Source: Planctomycetia bacterium
GTDB lineage: Bacteria; Planctomycetota; Phycisphaerae; UBA1845; Fen-1342
Direction: 5' to 3'
DNA: 64,000 nt
Assembly (NCBI GenBank): GCA_015709575.1
Contig: CP054190.1
Location: 1 to 64,000, forward strand
The notes below the pieces were generated by a model. The model worked only from the letters and a program-made list of their open reading frames with translations, had not been told where the DNA came from and searched no databases. Every line of letters begins with the position of its first letter. Positions within the stretch are counted from its first letter, which is position 1. The translations under genes were made by a program, and so were the position numbers. Below are positions 1 to 11,000 of this stretch, one piece after another.

Positions 1-1024
1 GACAGCCGACGCACGACAGCGCCGCCGACGCCGGAACGTGATCCTCCGGAACGCCACGCGTGATGGCGTGGTCGATGCCGTTGCGGTGGCAATCGGTGCA
101 GCGCATCCCGGCCGCCAGGTGCACGTCCGGCTGAGCGCGGAGGCGATCCTCGCTCCGCAGGTCCGGATGGGACTCGCTATGACAAAACAGGCAGCGGGCA
201 TTCGGCGGGGATCGCACGATATCGAAGAAAACGCGGTCATCGGCGTCGAAACGCGCTCGATCGTAGACAACCTTCGGCAGCACGCGCTCGGGATGATCCG
301 GGCTGGGACCGAGCAGCGGATCAAAATCATCCGGCAGCTTGCGCGCCTGCCCGCGGATGACGCCCAGCCCGAGCGTGGCGGTCGGCACCCAGCGGTGATT
401 CTGCTCGGCGACCTGGCGCGCCGCCTCGGCTGCGTCGAAACTTGCATCGGCGGCATGACAGGTCATGCAGTCGATCTCGAGCGGACCGCTGATGGCCCAG
501 CGGGCGGATTCGCGCGCGGCGAGCTGTTCGCGGGCAGTCGGCTCGACGAACCCGCCGCCGGGCAGGTGTCGGCCGAACTCGCCGAGGAACAGGAACGGCG
601 ACAGCCCGGCGTCGGCGGGAGAGAACACGCCGGGCCACCGACGCCCGCTGATCGGGAGCTGCGTGCCGCTGGCGGCGTCCGTCAGCAGCCATGGCTCGCC
701 AAGGCGGCCGGCGGAGATCTCGGCCCGCCCGGCGGAAAAATGCCAGCCGTGCGAGATGGCGGAATAGTCGTGGCACTTGCCGCAGGTGGCGCGCGGCGAA
801 TAGGGGGGCGCGTTCGGGTCGGCGGGATCAATCGCGCGGCCGTCGTGATCGTACAGCGTGAGACGATGGACGTAGGGGGCGTCCGCGTCGCTGCGAAGCG
901 TGCCGGAAGGCTCCGCGGGAGCCGTCGCGGCGGCGGGTGACTGCGCAACCGCGGCGCCGGCGCCGTGCGCGCACAGCAGAAGTCCCGGCACGAGCCGACT
1001 CCATCGCTGTCGAAGCGAGGTCAT
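1..1024 (-). CDS. Multihaem cytochrome c, exported (3' end beyond window)
   Basis: This frame is open from an ATG at 1024 to the window edge, so the C-terminus is missing. The product starts with a signal peptide (hydrophobic LVPGLLLCAHGAGA, then AVAQ). It carries four complete CxxCH haem c motifs: CGKCH (about residue 81), CMTCH (186), CLFCH (278) and CTDCH (309). A fifth, CVGC, begins at residue 338 and its His codon is cut by the edge. The likely role is periplasmic electron transfer. The uneven spacing of the motifs does not match a family I can name. It is divergently arranged with trpG. The motifs are seen directly; the redox partner is unknown. Confidence 0.85.
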   Translation of the reverse strand, partial: MTSLRQRWSRLVPGLLLCAHGAGAAVAQSPAAATAPAEPSGTLRSDADAPYVHRLTLYDHDGRAIDPADPNAPPYSPRATCGKCHDYSAISHGWHFSAGRAEISAGRLGEPWLLTDAASGTQLPISGRRWPGVFSPADAGLSPFLFLGEFGRHLPGGGFVEPTAREQLAARESARWAISGPLEIDCMTCHAADASFDAAEAARQVAEQNHRWVPTATLGLGVIRGQARKLPDDFDPLLGPSPDHPERVLPKVVYDRARFDADDRVFFDIVRSPPNARCLFCHSESHPDLRSEDRLRAQPDVHLAAGMRCTDCHRNGIDHAITRGVPEDHVPASAALSCVGC

Positions 1025-1098
1025 TGGGGGCGGATTGTACCTCCCGCGCCCGGGCGCCGCGCCCGCGACCGCGCCGCCGCGGACTGCGGGACAATACA

Positions 1099-1709
<611 letters not shown>

Positions 1710-1713
<4 letters not shown>

Positions 1714-2363
1714 GCGTGCACCAGGCGCAGATTCGCAAGCTGAACATCCGCCGCTTCGCCGTCATCGGCGCGACCTTGCTGGCCGCGCTCGCGAACGGCT
1801 GCAGCGGGCAGCGCTCCGCGGATACGCACAGCGCGGCGGTGCTGCCGGCGGGCCGGCACGAACTTCCGGATCTCACCATTCTCGAGCCAAAGATTCCCGC
1901 GACCATCGCGGTCGAGGGTGGTGTGCCGCTGGTGACGGCCGTCGGTGCGCAAGGGCGGCAGGTCGTCGGGGTTGTGGCACAGCCGATCCCCGAGCCGGAG
2001 CTGTCGCCCGAAGAAATGAAGCTGCTGGGGATTGATCCGAGCCGGCGGTCGTATTTCGCGCAGTTGACCGCGCTCTATTCGGCGCCGGATTCGCCGGATC
2101 GCGGCGTCTATCCCTGGTCCGGCGAGGTTCAGTTCGGCTCCGCGGGTCGCACGGAGCGCTGGCTGAGCGGTCCGGTTTCGCGGCCGGTGATGCACGTCAT
2201 GCCGGCGGAGCGCATGGCCGGGGAGGTGTATCACTCGCCGGGTCGGCCGTGGCAGGTCGGACATGGCACGGCGCGAACCTGGCACATCTACCGTGAGCAG
2301 GGCGGCGCGCAGACGGCGGAGAATGAGCGCAAGCGCATCTCGACGTTCACGTCGCGGCGCTGA
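1710..2363 (+). CDS. Exported protein of unknown function
   Basis: About 217 residues starting at TTG 1710, which overlaps the trpG stop codon (TTGA), so it is probably translationally coupled to trpG; GTG 1716 is the alternative. It has an N-terminal basic and hydrophobic segment (RRFAVIGATLLAALANGC) that looks like a signal peptide, with a Cys that might be lipidated although the lipobox is imperfect. The rest (LTILEPKIPATIAVEGGVPL...) shows no domain I recognise. Its position behind trpG says nothing clear about function. Confidence 0.7.
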
Positions 2364-2477
2364 GCGCCCGCCATGCCGCCGGGCCCCGCCCGGCCGCCAC
2401 CCACGTGCCATACCGCCAAGCACCTGACGCGCGGCTGAGCAAATCCCCCGAACAACTCGAAGACGATCATCGGTGAT

Positions 2478-2522
2478 GGGCACGGCCCACCCTGCCGTTT
2501 CATCGCAGGGCGGGCCGTGTCC
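2478..2522. terminator. Bidirectional terminator between convergent genes
   Basis: An inverted repeat with 18-nt arms (GGGCACGGCCC... against ...GGGCCGTGTCC) pairs at 17 of 18 positions including one G-U, with a 9-nt loop. It lies in the gap between convergent genes ending at 2363 (+) and 2568 (-). There is no strong U-tract, as is common in high-GC genomes. Confidence 0.65.
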
Positions 2523-2567
2523 GCTTCGGGTGGTCAAACAGTTTCCGTCAAACCGGCGCCGACCGGC

Positions 2568-3581
2568 TTACGGGCAACCGAAGTTGATGATGCACGTCAC
2601 GAACGGGTCGATGTCGAAGTTATCGACGCGACCGTCGCGGTTGATATCCAGCACGCATTGATAAAGGCAGGTGCCACCGGCGTTGCAGGCGGACATCCAA
2701 GCGGCTTCGCCACTGACGATCGCCGTGATGAAGCAATCAATGTCGAAGTTGGTGATGTTGCCGTCACAGTTGGCGTCACCGAGCAACTGGTTGTTGCACG
2801 GGTTAGCGCTGGTATTTAGCGAGAAGGCGAACGGCAACTGCACGGGAGAACCGCTGGCGACGGCCACGTTCCACTGCACCGCGCCGGTGAAATCGCCGGG
2901 ACCGAACGGTACGCCCGTGTTGGCGAGATTGTCGATGTCGGCGTCGGAGAAAAGGGCGCGGATGGTGGAGAACGCCCCCACACCGTAGAAATTGGCCGTG
3001 GGTGCAAAGACTTCGCCGAAGAACCCGGTTGCCTGGTCCGTTACGCGCAATTGTCCGGGGGCGACGAAGGTGGCCACATCACCCCCAGCTCCCTCAAGAT
3101 CAAGATCGATGTACCCAAAGAAGGACACATTCAGCGGCGTCTGGCTGGTCGTGGTCAGCAGCACCGTCCCGATCACCTGGCAGCTAGCGGGAGTGTTCGG
3201 GCCGTCGATCAGGCGATAACGCACGACCGCGTCCAACCCCTCCGGCTCCGAATAGTGCAGCGTCAGCTCGTTTCCGACGGCGATGTTCGACGTGCGGTTG
3301 GAGAGTGCGAACTCGCGGTTGTTGACGCCGTTCACGCGGTACCACCACCACTGCTGAAAAAGCTGGTCGGTCGTGTCGCCGCCGGCAAACATGTTGGAGG
3401 TGCCGCCGGCGCTGCCGGTGCGAACCGTCGCCCCGGTCGTATTGGCCGCGGGCATGTCGAACGATGAATCGCCGTGCGTGATGACCTGGCCAACGGCCTG
3501 TGAGATCACAACCGCGCAGAGCGCCAGCATCGCGCCGCGCGCGACCACACTGTGCTTGGCTTGGCAAATTCGGGAAAGCAT
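2568..3581 (-). CDS. Exported protein with C-terminal dockerin-like repeat pair
   Basis: 337 residues with a signal peptide (GAMLALCAVVISQAVGQ). The middle is predicted beta-rich and unrecognised; it contains a WWWYRVNG stretch seen in planctomycete surface proteins. The C-terminus holds two EF-hand/dockerin-like repeats, LLGDANCDGNITNFDIDCF (about residue 267) and VLDINRDGRVDNFDIDPF (about 312), each with the Asp/Asn calcium-loop pattern. It is expected outside the cytoplasm. Dockerins elsewhere bind cohesins, but no cohesin is visible here, so the repeats may instead act as a sorting or structural tag (inference). Confidence 0.85.
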   Translation of the reverse strand: MLSRICQAKHSVVARGAMLALCAVVISQAVGQVITHGDSSFDMPAANTTGATVRTGSAGGTSNMFAGGDTTDQLFQQWWWYRVNGVNNREFALSNRTSNIAVGNELTLHYSEPEGLDAVVRYRLIDGPNTPASCQVIGTVLLTTTSQTPLNVSFFGYIDLDLEGAGGDVATFVAPGQLRVTDQATGFFGEVFAPTANFYGVGAFSTIRALFSDADIDNLANTGVPFGPGDFTGAVQWNVAVASGSPVQLPFAFSLNTSANPCNNQLLGDANCDGNITNFDIDCFITAIVSGEAAWMSACNAGGTCLYQCVLDINRDGRVDNFDIDPFVTCIINFGCP

Positions 3582-3817
3582 GTGTTGACCTTCACAGAGA
3601 TGCTCAGGATCGTGACGGAGGGCGCTCGCCCGGCCCGACGATTCCCAATGAACGAACCCCCAGCCTAACGATTTGCTTTAGGCCACTGCAATGTAAACTT
3701 TGGCGAACGCCGGATTTGTCGGCACATACCACAACCCGCCGCATGCAGGTGCAGGGCTGATAACCGGCGCCGCCGCCGCCGGATGGGCTTCAGAGGTGCT
3801 TGGCCCCGTACTGGCCG

Positions 3818-4357
3818 TCAGCTCCACCCATCCGCCGGCCACGCCCCGCTGAGCAAGCCCGCCACCAGCTTGTATGCCCACCCTCCCAGAAACACGCCCG
3901 TAATCAGAAAGAACAGTCGCAGCGGTGTGAGAATCCGCAGCACGCGCTCCGGCGGACGTCCGGTCATCAGCGACCACAGCCCAAGCGGCAGCGCCGCCAT
4001 GGCCCCCAGCGCCATCAGCAGCCCGGCCGGCTGACAGGTCCACGCCAAAGCAAGACTGCCGCGGACCGCGTGCGAAAACGCCGTCGTCATCCCGCAGGTC
4101 GGACACGGAAGCCGCGAACGCACCAGCCACCCGCAGCGCGCCAGCCCAAGCTGTTCGTGGGTTCCATGTCCGCGCGGATCTGGTTGCAGCATCGCGGCGG
4201 TCAGCAGCACGCCCGCGCATGCCGCGACGACCAGCGCCGCCACCCAGCGCACGTTCGCTACGTGCACGCCCGCGGCTGACGCAGCGGGATCGGCCGGGGC
4301 CGGGATCGTGCTGCCTGCATTGGGCCGGTCATCATCAGGCAGGGGGTGAGTAGCCAC
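3818..4357 (-). CDS. DUF2752 family membrane protein
   Basis: 179 residues from a GTG start. The family signature PCPTCGMTTAF is seen in the middle, followed by hydrophobic helices (LLMALGAMAALPLGLWSL and LRLFFLITGVFLGGWAYKLV). A further membrane segment lies at WVAALVVAACAGVLLTA, so about three transmembrane segments are expected in the inner membrane. DUF2752 proteins have no established function. The N-terminal 35 residues are Pro/Ala-rich and probably cytoplasmic. Confidence 0.85.
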   Translation of the reverse strand: MATHPLPDDDRPNAGSTIPAPADPAASAAGVHVANVRWVAALVVAACAGVLLTAAMLQPDPRGHGTHEQLGLARCGWLVRSRLPCPTCGMTTAFSHAVRGSLALAWTCQPAGLLMALGAMAALPLGLWSLMTGRPPERVLRILTPLRLFFLITGVFLGGWAYKLVAGLLSGAWPADGWS

Positions 4358-4442
4358 GTCGCGATTCTATCACGTGGCCGCTCCACGACCCGGTCGCGAA
4401 TCGGCGAACAACGTTCGCCTGTCACGCCAAAGAGGCCGCGGG

Positions 4443-4474
4443 GGCCGGCGCGAGTGGGCTCTCCCGCGCCGGCC
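4443..4474 (-). terminator. Terminator of the PEP-CTERM gene
   Basis: Perfect 10-bp stem GGCCGGCGCG / CGCGCCGGCC with a 12-nt loop, about 100 nt downstream of the stop codon at 4578 of the leftward PEP-CTERM gene. No T-run follows. Confidence 0.55.
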
Positions 4475-4577
4475 GCCGTTGCTGTTACGAAGTAACCGGG
4501 TCTCGTGCGGACGGCCCTGCCCGATCGTACGTGTCAGACCTCGCCTCAGCCGTCGATTGCTCGAACCGCTCAACCGA

Positions 4578-5246
4578 TCAGCGCCGCCGGAACAACGCCG
4601 CGCCCAGCAGCAGCAGGCCCAGCGAGGCAGGCTCTGGCACGATCGTGATCGCGCCGATGGCGCCGGAACCGGCCAGGTCCACGCGAATCGCGTTGAAGGG
4701 CGTCTGCGGCAGCAGCTTGTTGATCGTCTGCACGCTGTTGTCGCCCAGCGCGGGAATCGGCTGGGTGGCGACCGGCACATTGTTGAGGAAGAAGCGGATG
4801 ATGCCGCCGTGCTCCTCGATGTCCACCAGCGTCAGGCTCACCTCCGTGGCGAGGAACGAGTGATCGAAGCGGATCCATCCGCCGGCTTCCTCGTCGTCCG
4901 GAACGTCGATGCGCCCGTCGGCGGGACTGGTGTCCACGGCGTTCTCGGCGATGATCAGGATCTTGCCGAGCGGCGTGTTGTTGCCGATGCCCGGGCCGGG
5001 CGTGCGCAGGTCAGTGTCACCGCCGGTCGGGCTGGCCGAGTTGAAGATGATCGCCAGGTCCGGATGTGAGGCGTTGTTGTTGTTCGCCGATACGAGCACG
5101 CCGAGATTGGCGTACTGGTTGGTGATGATCGTGCCGGCGGCGAGCGGGTTGCCCAGGCCGTCAGTGTCAAAATCGATCGTCACCGGCGCTGCCAGCGCTG
5201 CGCTGGTCGCCAAGGCGGCTGCACCGGCCGCGATCCAGGAACTCAT
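4578..5246 (-). CDS. PEP-CTERM sorting domain protein
   Basis: 222 residues. ATG 5246 is preferred over an upstream in-frame start because GAGGAGAG lies about 10 nt before it and the signal peptide (MSSWIAAGAAALATSAALAA) begins there. The body is a beta-rich secreted domain (VTIDFDTDGLGNPL...). The C-terminus is the tripartite sorting signal VPEP, then ASLGLLLLGAALF, then RRR. Such proteins are processed by an exosortase and exported or anchored outside the cell; no exosortase is in this window. The substrate is unknown. Confidence 0.9.
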   Translation of the reverse strand: MSSWIAAGAAALATSAALAAPVTIDFDTDGLGNPLAAGTIITNQYANLGVLVSANNNNASHPDLAIIFNSASPTGGDTDLRTPGPGIGNNTPLGKILIIAENAVDTSPADGRIDVPDDEEAGGWIRFDHSFLATEVSLTLVDIEEHGGIIRFFLNNVPVATQPIPALGDNSVQTINKLLPQTPFNAIRVDLAGSGAIGAITIVPEPASLGLLLLGAALFRRR

Positions 5247-5513
5247 TTTCACGGAACTCTCCTCAGAAGGGGGATGCGTCGGCGGGCTTCCTCCGGCCCA
5301 CGGCGCCACACCGCTTCTAGGAGTTGCTGCGGCGCGGATTCAACGAGCGCGCAACGCGCATCCACGCTGGCGCACGGCGGTCTGAAAAACCGTGCGATGA
5401 ACTCCCCCACCGCGGACTTGTTAGCGGAAACGCGCCGTAATCAGCCGGCCCGCTGCTGCAACATTCACACAACATTCCGACCGAAAGCCCCCTCGTGGTC
5501 TCGCGATGCGCGC

Positions 5514-6371
5514 CTACGCGAAGTGTCGCACCGCGCGCTCGAAGATCGCCAGCCCATCCCCGTCCTCTCGCGCCGGGCGCGACGTCCAGCACGGATGCTG
5601 CGTGCCGGTGACAAAGCGCTCCGGATGCGGCATCAACCCGAAGATCCGCCCCGTACGGTCACACAACCCGGCGATGTCCGACGCGCTGCCGTTCGGATTG
5701 AACGGTCCCTCTCCATCCATCACGCCGACAGTCGCCGCTTCGCGCCCCACCGCCTGCGCGGCAACCGTTCCGCCTGCCGCCAAGGAGCGGGCGTCGCGCG
5801 CCATCGGCGCGCAATAGAGCAGCGCTGCACGACCCTCAGTCACGGCCGCCCGCTCGGCCGCCTCATTCGCGAACCGCACCCGCCCCTCCCCGTGGGCGAT
5901 CGGCAGTTCGTACTCCCGCCCCGGTTCGAGGAACGCGCAGGCGGTTCGCTCCGCCGCGCGCAGCGTTACCCAGCGGTCCTGAAATCCGGGCGGGTCATTA
6001 CTGCAGAGCGTCATGTCCGGCGCCGCACCGCCGGCCCGATCCCCGGTCAGCAGCCCCGCCTTGGCCAGCGCCTGGAAGCCATTGCAGATCCCCAGCACCA
6101 GCCCCCCGCGATCCACGAATGCTCGCATCGCGTCCCCGAGCAGGCGCGAAAGCTGTGACGCCAGGATGCGCCCGGCCGAAATGTCATCCCCGTAACTGAA
6201 TCCGCCAGGAAGTGTCAGAATCCGACAATCAGCGAGCATTTGCGGCGAATCGGCGAGTCTGCGGATGTGCACCCGCTGCCAGGCAGCCCCGGCTCGCTCC
6301 CATGCGTGGCAGGTCTCGAGATCGCAATTCGTCCCCGCGGTTCGCAGCACCAGCACCGGCACACCTGCCAC
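5514..6371 (-). CDS. purQ: Phosphoribosylformylglycinamidine synthase subunit I (PurQ)
   Basis: About 285 residues; the glutaminase subunit of FGAM synthase in de novo purine synthesis. Visible motifs are AGTNCDLE near the N-terminus, GGFSYGDDI, the nucleophile Cys in GICNGFQAL, and HPER near the end. GTG 6371 is chosen because GGGAGG precedes it by about 6 nt and the family's conserved strand (VPVLVLRTAGTNCD) starts just after; a long in-frame upstream extension lacks PurQ character. No purL or purS is adjacent; purD sits at 52.5 kb. Confidence 0.93.
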   Translation of the reverse strand: MAGVPVLVLRTAGTNCDLETCHAWERAGAAWQRVHIRRLADSPQMLADCRILTLPGGFSYGDDISAGRILASQLSRLLGDAMRAFVDRGGLVLGICNGFQALAKAGLLTGDRAGGAAPDMTLCSNDPPGFQDRWVTLRAAERTACAFLEPGREYELPIAHGEGRVRFANEAAERAAVTEGRAALLYCAPMARDARSLAAGGTVAAQAVGREAATVGVMDGEGPFNPNGSASDIAGLCDRTGRIFGLMPHPERFVTGTQHPCWTSRPAREDGDGLAIFERAVRHFA

Positions 6372-6503
6372 GGTCGCCTCCCGCCATCCTGCCGGCCGCT
6401 CAAGAACCCGTACGTCCGCCGAACTTGCACGAAGCCGTCCGGCCCGGAACAATCTACTCAAAGCGGGGGCGCCCTGTCGCCCCCTGAAAGCGGGAATCTC
6501 CCC

Positions 6504-7877
6504 ATGCGATCGTTCAGCGCGATACTTCTTACATTGCTCGCCTCCATCGCCGCGCTTGCGCAGGACGACGACACCGAACCTCCCGATCCGCCGCCCATCC
6601 CCGGCGCAACGCGTGACGTGGCGGAGAACGTCGGGCGGCTGCTGAACACGCTCGATTCGCTCGGCCCGTGGGAGGAGCACTACGGGCACATGATGAGCGC
6701 GGTGGACACGGTCTACCGCCGCAACGGGTGGACCGACGAGCCGGACCGTTTTTCGCTGGAGCTGATCCGCGAGGTGGAATCGCGCCCGCCGATGGCGATC
6801 CAGGAGCGCTTCGACGTGGTGGTCGGCATGTTCAGCGATCGCTACATGCTCGACGAATCGCAGGAATCGGCGCTGCGCGGCGTCATGCTGCAGGAGTCGT
6901 TGCGGATGTTCACGCGGCACTCCGGGCGGATCATGCAGTACGGCATGGAGATGATCCAGACCCGCGCCGCCGGCGAGCCGTTCACCGCCGAGCAGGTGCA
7001 GCGCTGGGCGACGCTGGCGCAGCCGGTGTTTCTCGACGCGCGCGAACGGATGACGCAGGTCGCCCGCGATTTCGGCGAAAAGCTCGACCCGCAGCAGCGC
7101 GAACTGCTGGAGCGCGACCTCGGCGCCGCGAACCGGCGACTGGACTGGGTCGGCCAACGCGGCGAAGCGTGGATGCGCGGCGAGTGGTCGCCCGAGGATT
7201 GGGGCATCGAGGCCGATCCGATCCAGCGGGCCGGCGAAGCGCGCGCCGCGGCCCGCGCCGCCGAGGCCGCGACGGGTGCAAGCGGCCCGTCGGGATCCGG
7301 TGCGGCCGCAGGAGGCGCTGGCGACCCGGCAGCCCGCTCCAAGCAGGGTGCGGGCGCAACCTCCGGTACGGCTGGCGCCGCGACCGGAGCCGACGCGCCC
7401 GGAGGCGTTTCACCTGGTCTAGCACCTCCACCACCCACTGGCGCCACCCGGGACCCGCAGGCGGCGACTGGGGCAGACCCGGCCGGGCCGGGATCAGCGA
7501 AGGGTGGACCGGGCGGCGCGGCGAATCGACCGACGGGCGAGCAGGACGCCTGGGCGCGATATGTGCAGGCGTTCATTGACAAGTATCGTCTCGACCGCGA
7601 GCAGAGCCGCCGAGCGTGGATGATCCACGACGAGGTTCGGCCGCGCATCACGCTGGTGACGCAGCGGGCCACGGAACGTGCTGCCAGCGTCTCGCAGGCG
7701 GCGGCGGAGGGGGTTGTTCGACAGCGCGACGCCGAACTGAGGCGGCTGTTCGAGCAGATGGCCCGGCGGCTGGATCGCCTGGTGACGACCGCCCAGCGCC
7801 GCAGCGCGGCCGAAACCGCGCTCCCGGAGCCGGTTCCGGGTGGCCAACCGGCGTCGCGGCCGGCCCGCGGGCGGTAA
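6504..7877 (+). CDS. Exported low-complexity protein of unknown function
   Basis: 457 residues. A signal peptide (MRSFSAILLTLLASIAALAQ) precedes an acidic/Pro-rich stretch (DDDTEPPDPPP). A helical, Glu/Arg/Met-rich domain follows (about 30-250), then a Gly/Ala/Pro-rich linker (about 250-345), then a second helical domain with EQDAWARYVQAFIDKYRL and QMARRLDRLVTTAQRR. Its helical, charged domains resemble those of the exported protein at 26919-28022, suggesting a related role at the cell envelope, but I recognise no family. Confidence 0.75.
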   Translation: MRSFSAILLTLLASIAALAQDDDTEPPDPPPIPGATRDVAENVGRLLNTLDSLGPWEEHYGHMMSAVDTVYRRNGWTDEPDRFSLELIREVESRPPMAIQERFDVVVGMFSDRYMLDESQESALRGVMLQESLRMFTRHSGRIMQYGMEMIQTRAAGEPFTAEQVQRWATLAQPVFLDARERMTQVARDFGEKLDPQQRELLERDLGAANRRLDWVGQRGEAWMRGEWSPEDWGIEADPIQRAGEARAAARAAEAATGASGPSGSGAAAGGAGDPAARSKQGAGATSGTAGAATGADAPGGVSPGLAPPPPTGATRDPQAATGADPAGPGSAKGGPGGAANRPTGEQDAWARYVQAFIDKYRLDREQSRRAWMIHDEVRPRITLVTQRATERAASVSQAAAEGVVRQRDAELRRLFEQMARRLDRLVTTAQRRSAAETALPEPVPGGQPASRPARGR

Positions 7878-8069
7878 GACGTGCCCGATCCGCATCGGGT
7901 GCGTCGCGTCGGCCGATAGATTCAGGGAAGAGCGCAGCCGCGGCGGCGAATTGGTTTGGAATAGAATCCCCTTACGAGCGAGGTTGCCGGAGTTCCGGTA
8001 GCGGCGCGCCGGACGGGGTTCATCAGTAGCAGACATGGCGCGGCCGGTGCAGCCCGGCCCGAAGGGTAT

Positions 8070-11000
8070 ATGAGCCAGTCACCGAACAGCTTGAGCATCG
8101 CATTCGCGGAGGAGCTGTACCAGTCCTATGTGCGCGATCCGGAGTCCGTGCCGGAGGATTGGCGCACGTACTTTGATCGGTACGCGCCGCGGGACGGAGC
8201 GGGCGAAGTTCCGCTCGGTCCGAGCTTCCAGCCGACCAGCATCTTCAATCCGCCGACCGACGCCGGCAGCGATTTCGTCGCCGGCGCAGCGCGCTTCGGC
8301 GGCGCGCGCCCGGCTGATATCGCGTTCCTGCAGGATCGCGTCGGCATGATGATCCGCAACTATCGCGTGCGCGGACACCTGATCGCGGCGCTGGATCCGC
8401 TCGGCCTGGAGCAGCCGGAGCCGGCGGAGTTGGATCCCACGCACTACGGCTTTACCGATCAGGACATGGAGCGGCCCTTCTCGGCGCTCTCGCTGGGCGG
8501 CGCCCCGCCCGTGCTGACGCTGCGCCAGATCATCGAGCGCCTGCAGAACACCTATTGCCGCTCGATCGGCGTGCAGTACATGCACATCGATGACATGGTG
8601 GTGCGCAACTGGCTGCAGGAGCGGATGGAGGCGACCGAGAACCGCACCACGCTGACCCGCGAGGAGCAGCTTCGCATCCTGATGCGCCTGACTGACGCCG
8701 TGATCTTCGAGCAGTTCATCCAGAAGAAGTTCCTGGGGGCCAAGTCTTTCTCGCTGGAGGGTGGCGAAACGCTCATCCCGCTGCTGGAAATCGCGATCGA
8801 AAAGGCCGGCAGCCAGGGTCTCAAGGGCGTGATGATCGGCATGGCGCACCGCGGCCGGCTGAACGTGCTGGCGAATTTCATGGGCAAAAGCCCGGAGCGG
8901 ATCTTCCGCGAGTTTGAGGACCAGTCCGCGCACCTGAACCTCGGGCGCGGTGACGTGAAGTATCACCTCGGCCACAGCAACGACTGGCGCTGCTCCAACG
9001 GGCAGGTGGTGCACCTGTCCCTGTGCTTCAACCCCAGCCACCTGGAGTACGTCAACCCGGTTGCGATGGGACGGATGCGGGCCAACCAGGACCGTGTCGG
9101 CGACGACGCCCGCGAGCTGGGCATGACGCTGATGATCCACGGCGATGCGGCCTTCATCGGCGAGGGCGTGGTGCAGGAAACGCTCAACATGTCGCAGCTC
9201 CCCGGCTACGAGACCGGCGGCACGCTGCACGTGATCGTGAACAACCAGATCGGTTTCACCACGCCGCCCGCCTCGGCCCGCTCCAGCCGCTACGCCAGCG
9301 CCATCGGCAAGATGCTGCAGATCCCGATTTTTCACGTCAACGGCGAGGATCCCGAGGCCGTCGCCGCGGTGGTGCGCCTGGCAATGGACTTCCGCCGCAC
9401 GTTCCGGCGCGACGTGATCGTGGACATGTACTGCTACCGCCGCCGCGGCCACAACGAGACCGACGAACCGTCATTCACGCAGCCGGTGATGTACCGCGCC
9501 ATCGCGCAGCGCCCGCCGATCCGCGAAAGCTACCTGGAGCACCTGCTCAAGCTGGGCAACGTGACGCGCGAAGAGGCCGATCAGCTCGTCGAGCTGCGCC
9601 GCGCGCACCTGGAGCGCGACCTGCAAAAGGCGCGCACCTCGGAAGACGCGCCGCGCCGCGGGCCGCATGTGCTGCGCCGCGCGTGGCAGGGACTGGCCGG
9701 CGGTGGCGACACGGACGTGCCGGACGTGCAGACCGGCGTGCCGCGCCGCACGCTGGCCGACCTGCTGACGGCGCTGGCGACACTGCCGGCCGATTTTCAC
9801 CCGCATCCCAAGCTGCTGCCGCTGCTCGAGAAGCGCCGCGAAATGGCCGCCGGCACGGCGCCGCTGGACTGGGCCGCGGGCGAGGCGCTGGCGATGGCGT
9901 CGCTGGCGGCCGAGGGCGTGCGGGTGCGCCTCAGCGGTCAGGACGCCGGACGCGGCACCTTCAGCCACCGTCACGGTGTGCTGCACGACCATCAGGACGG
10001 CCACACCTACGTCCCGCTGAATCACGTCGCGCCGCGCCAGGGGCGCGTCGAAATCTACGACAGCCCGCTTTCCGAGATCGGACCGCTGGGCTTCGAGTAC
10101 GGCTACAGCCTCGACTATCCCGAGGCGCTGGTGATGTGGGAGGCGCAGTTCGGCGACTTCGTGAATTGCGCCCAGGTCATCATCGATCAGTTCATCACCA
10201 GCGCGGAAGTGAAGTGGAACCGTCTGTGCGGGCTGGTGATGCTGCTGCCGCACGGCTTCGAGGGGCAGGGGCCGGAGCACAGCTCGGCCCGCCTTGAGCG
10301 CTTCCTGCAACTCGCCGCGGACGACAACATCCAGGTGATTCAGCCCAGCACACCGGCCCAGATGTTCCACGCGCTGCGCCGCCAGGTGCGCCGCCCGTGG
10401 CGCAAGCCGCTGATCGTGATGACCCCCAAGAGCATGCTCCGCCACCCGCAGGCCGTCAGCACGCTGGCCGACCTGGAGAGCGGCACGTTTCAGCGGTTCA
10501 TCGGAGATCCGAACATCACGGATCGCCGCTCGGCGGCAGGAATCGGGCGCATCCTGCTTTGCTCAGGCAAGCTCTACTGGGAGCTGCTCAAGGAGCGCAC
10601 TGCCAGTCGGCGCGACGACGTGGCGATCCTCCGCATGGAACAGTATTACCCGCTGCGCGAAGAGGCGCTGCGCGAGGCGCTCGCGCCCTACGCGGACGGC
10701 ACGCCGGTCGTGTGGGTGCAGGATGAGCCGGAAAACATGGGTGCATGGCGCTACCTGCTGCGGAACTTCTCGACCACGCTGTTCGAGCGCTTCCCCTTCA
10801 GCGGCGCCTATCGCCCGGCCTCGGCCAGCCCGGCCACCGGCTCCAAAGGCGCGCACGAGATCGAGCACGAGCTGTTGATGGACACCGCCTTCGGCATCGC
10901 CAACCGCGGAGCGCGCCGCGCACCCGCACGCGAATCGACCGACGGGACCGGCGGCCCGTCACGACGAACCGGCAAGTCGGGCGGCGCGCCCAAGCCGGCG

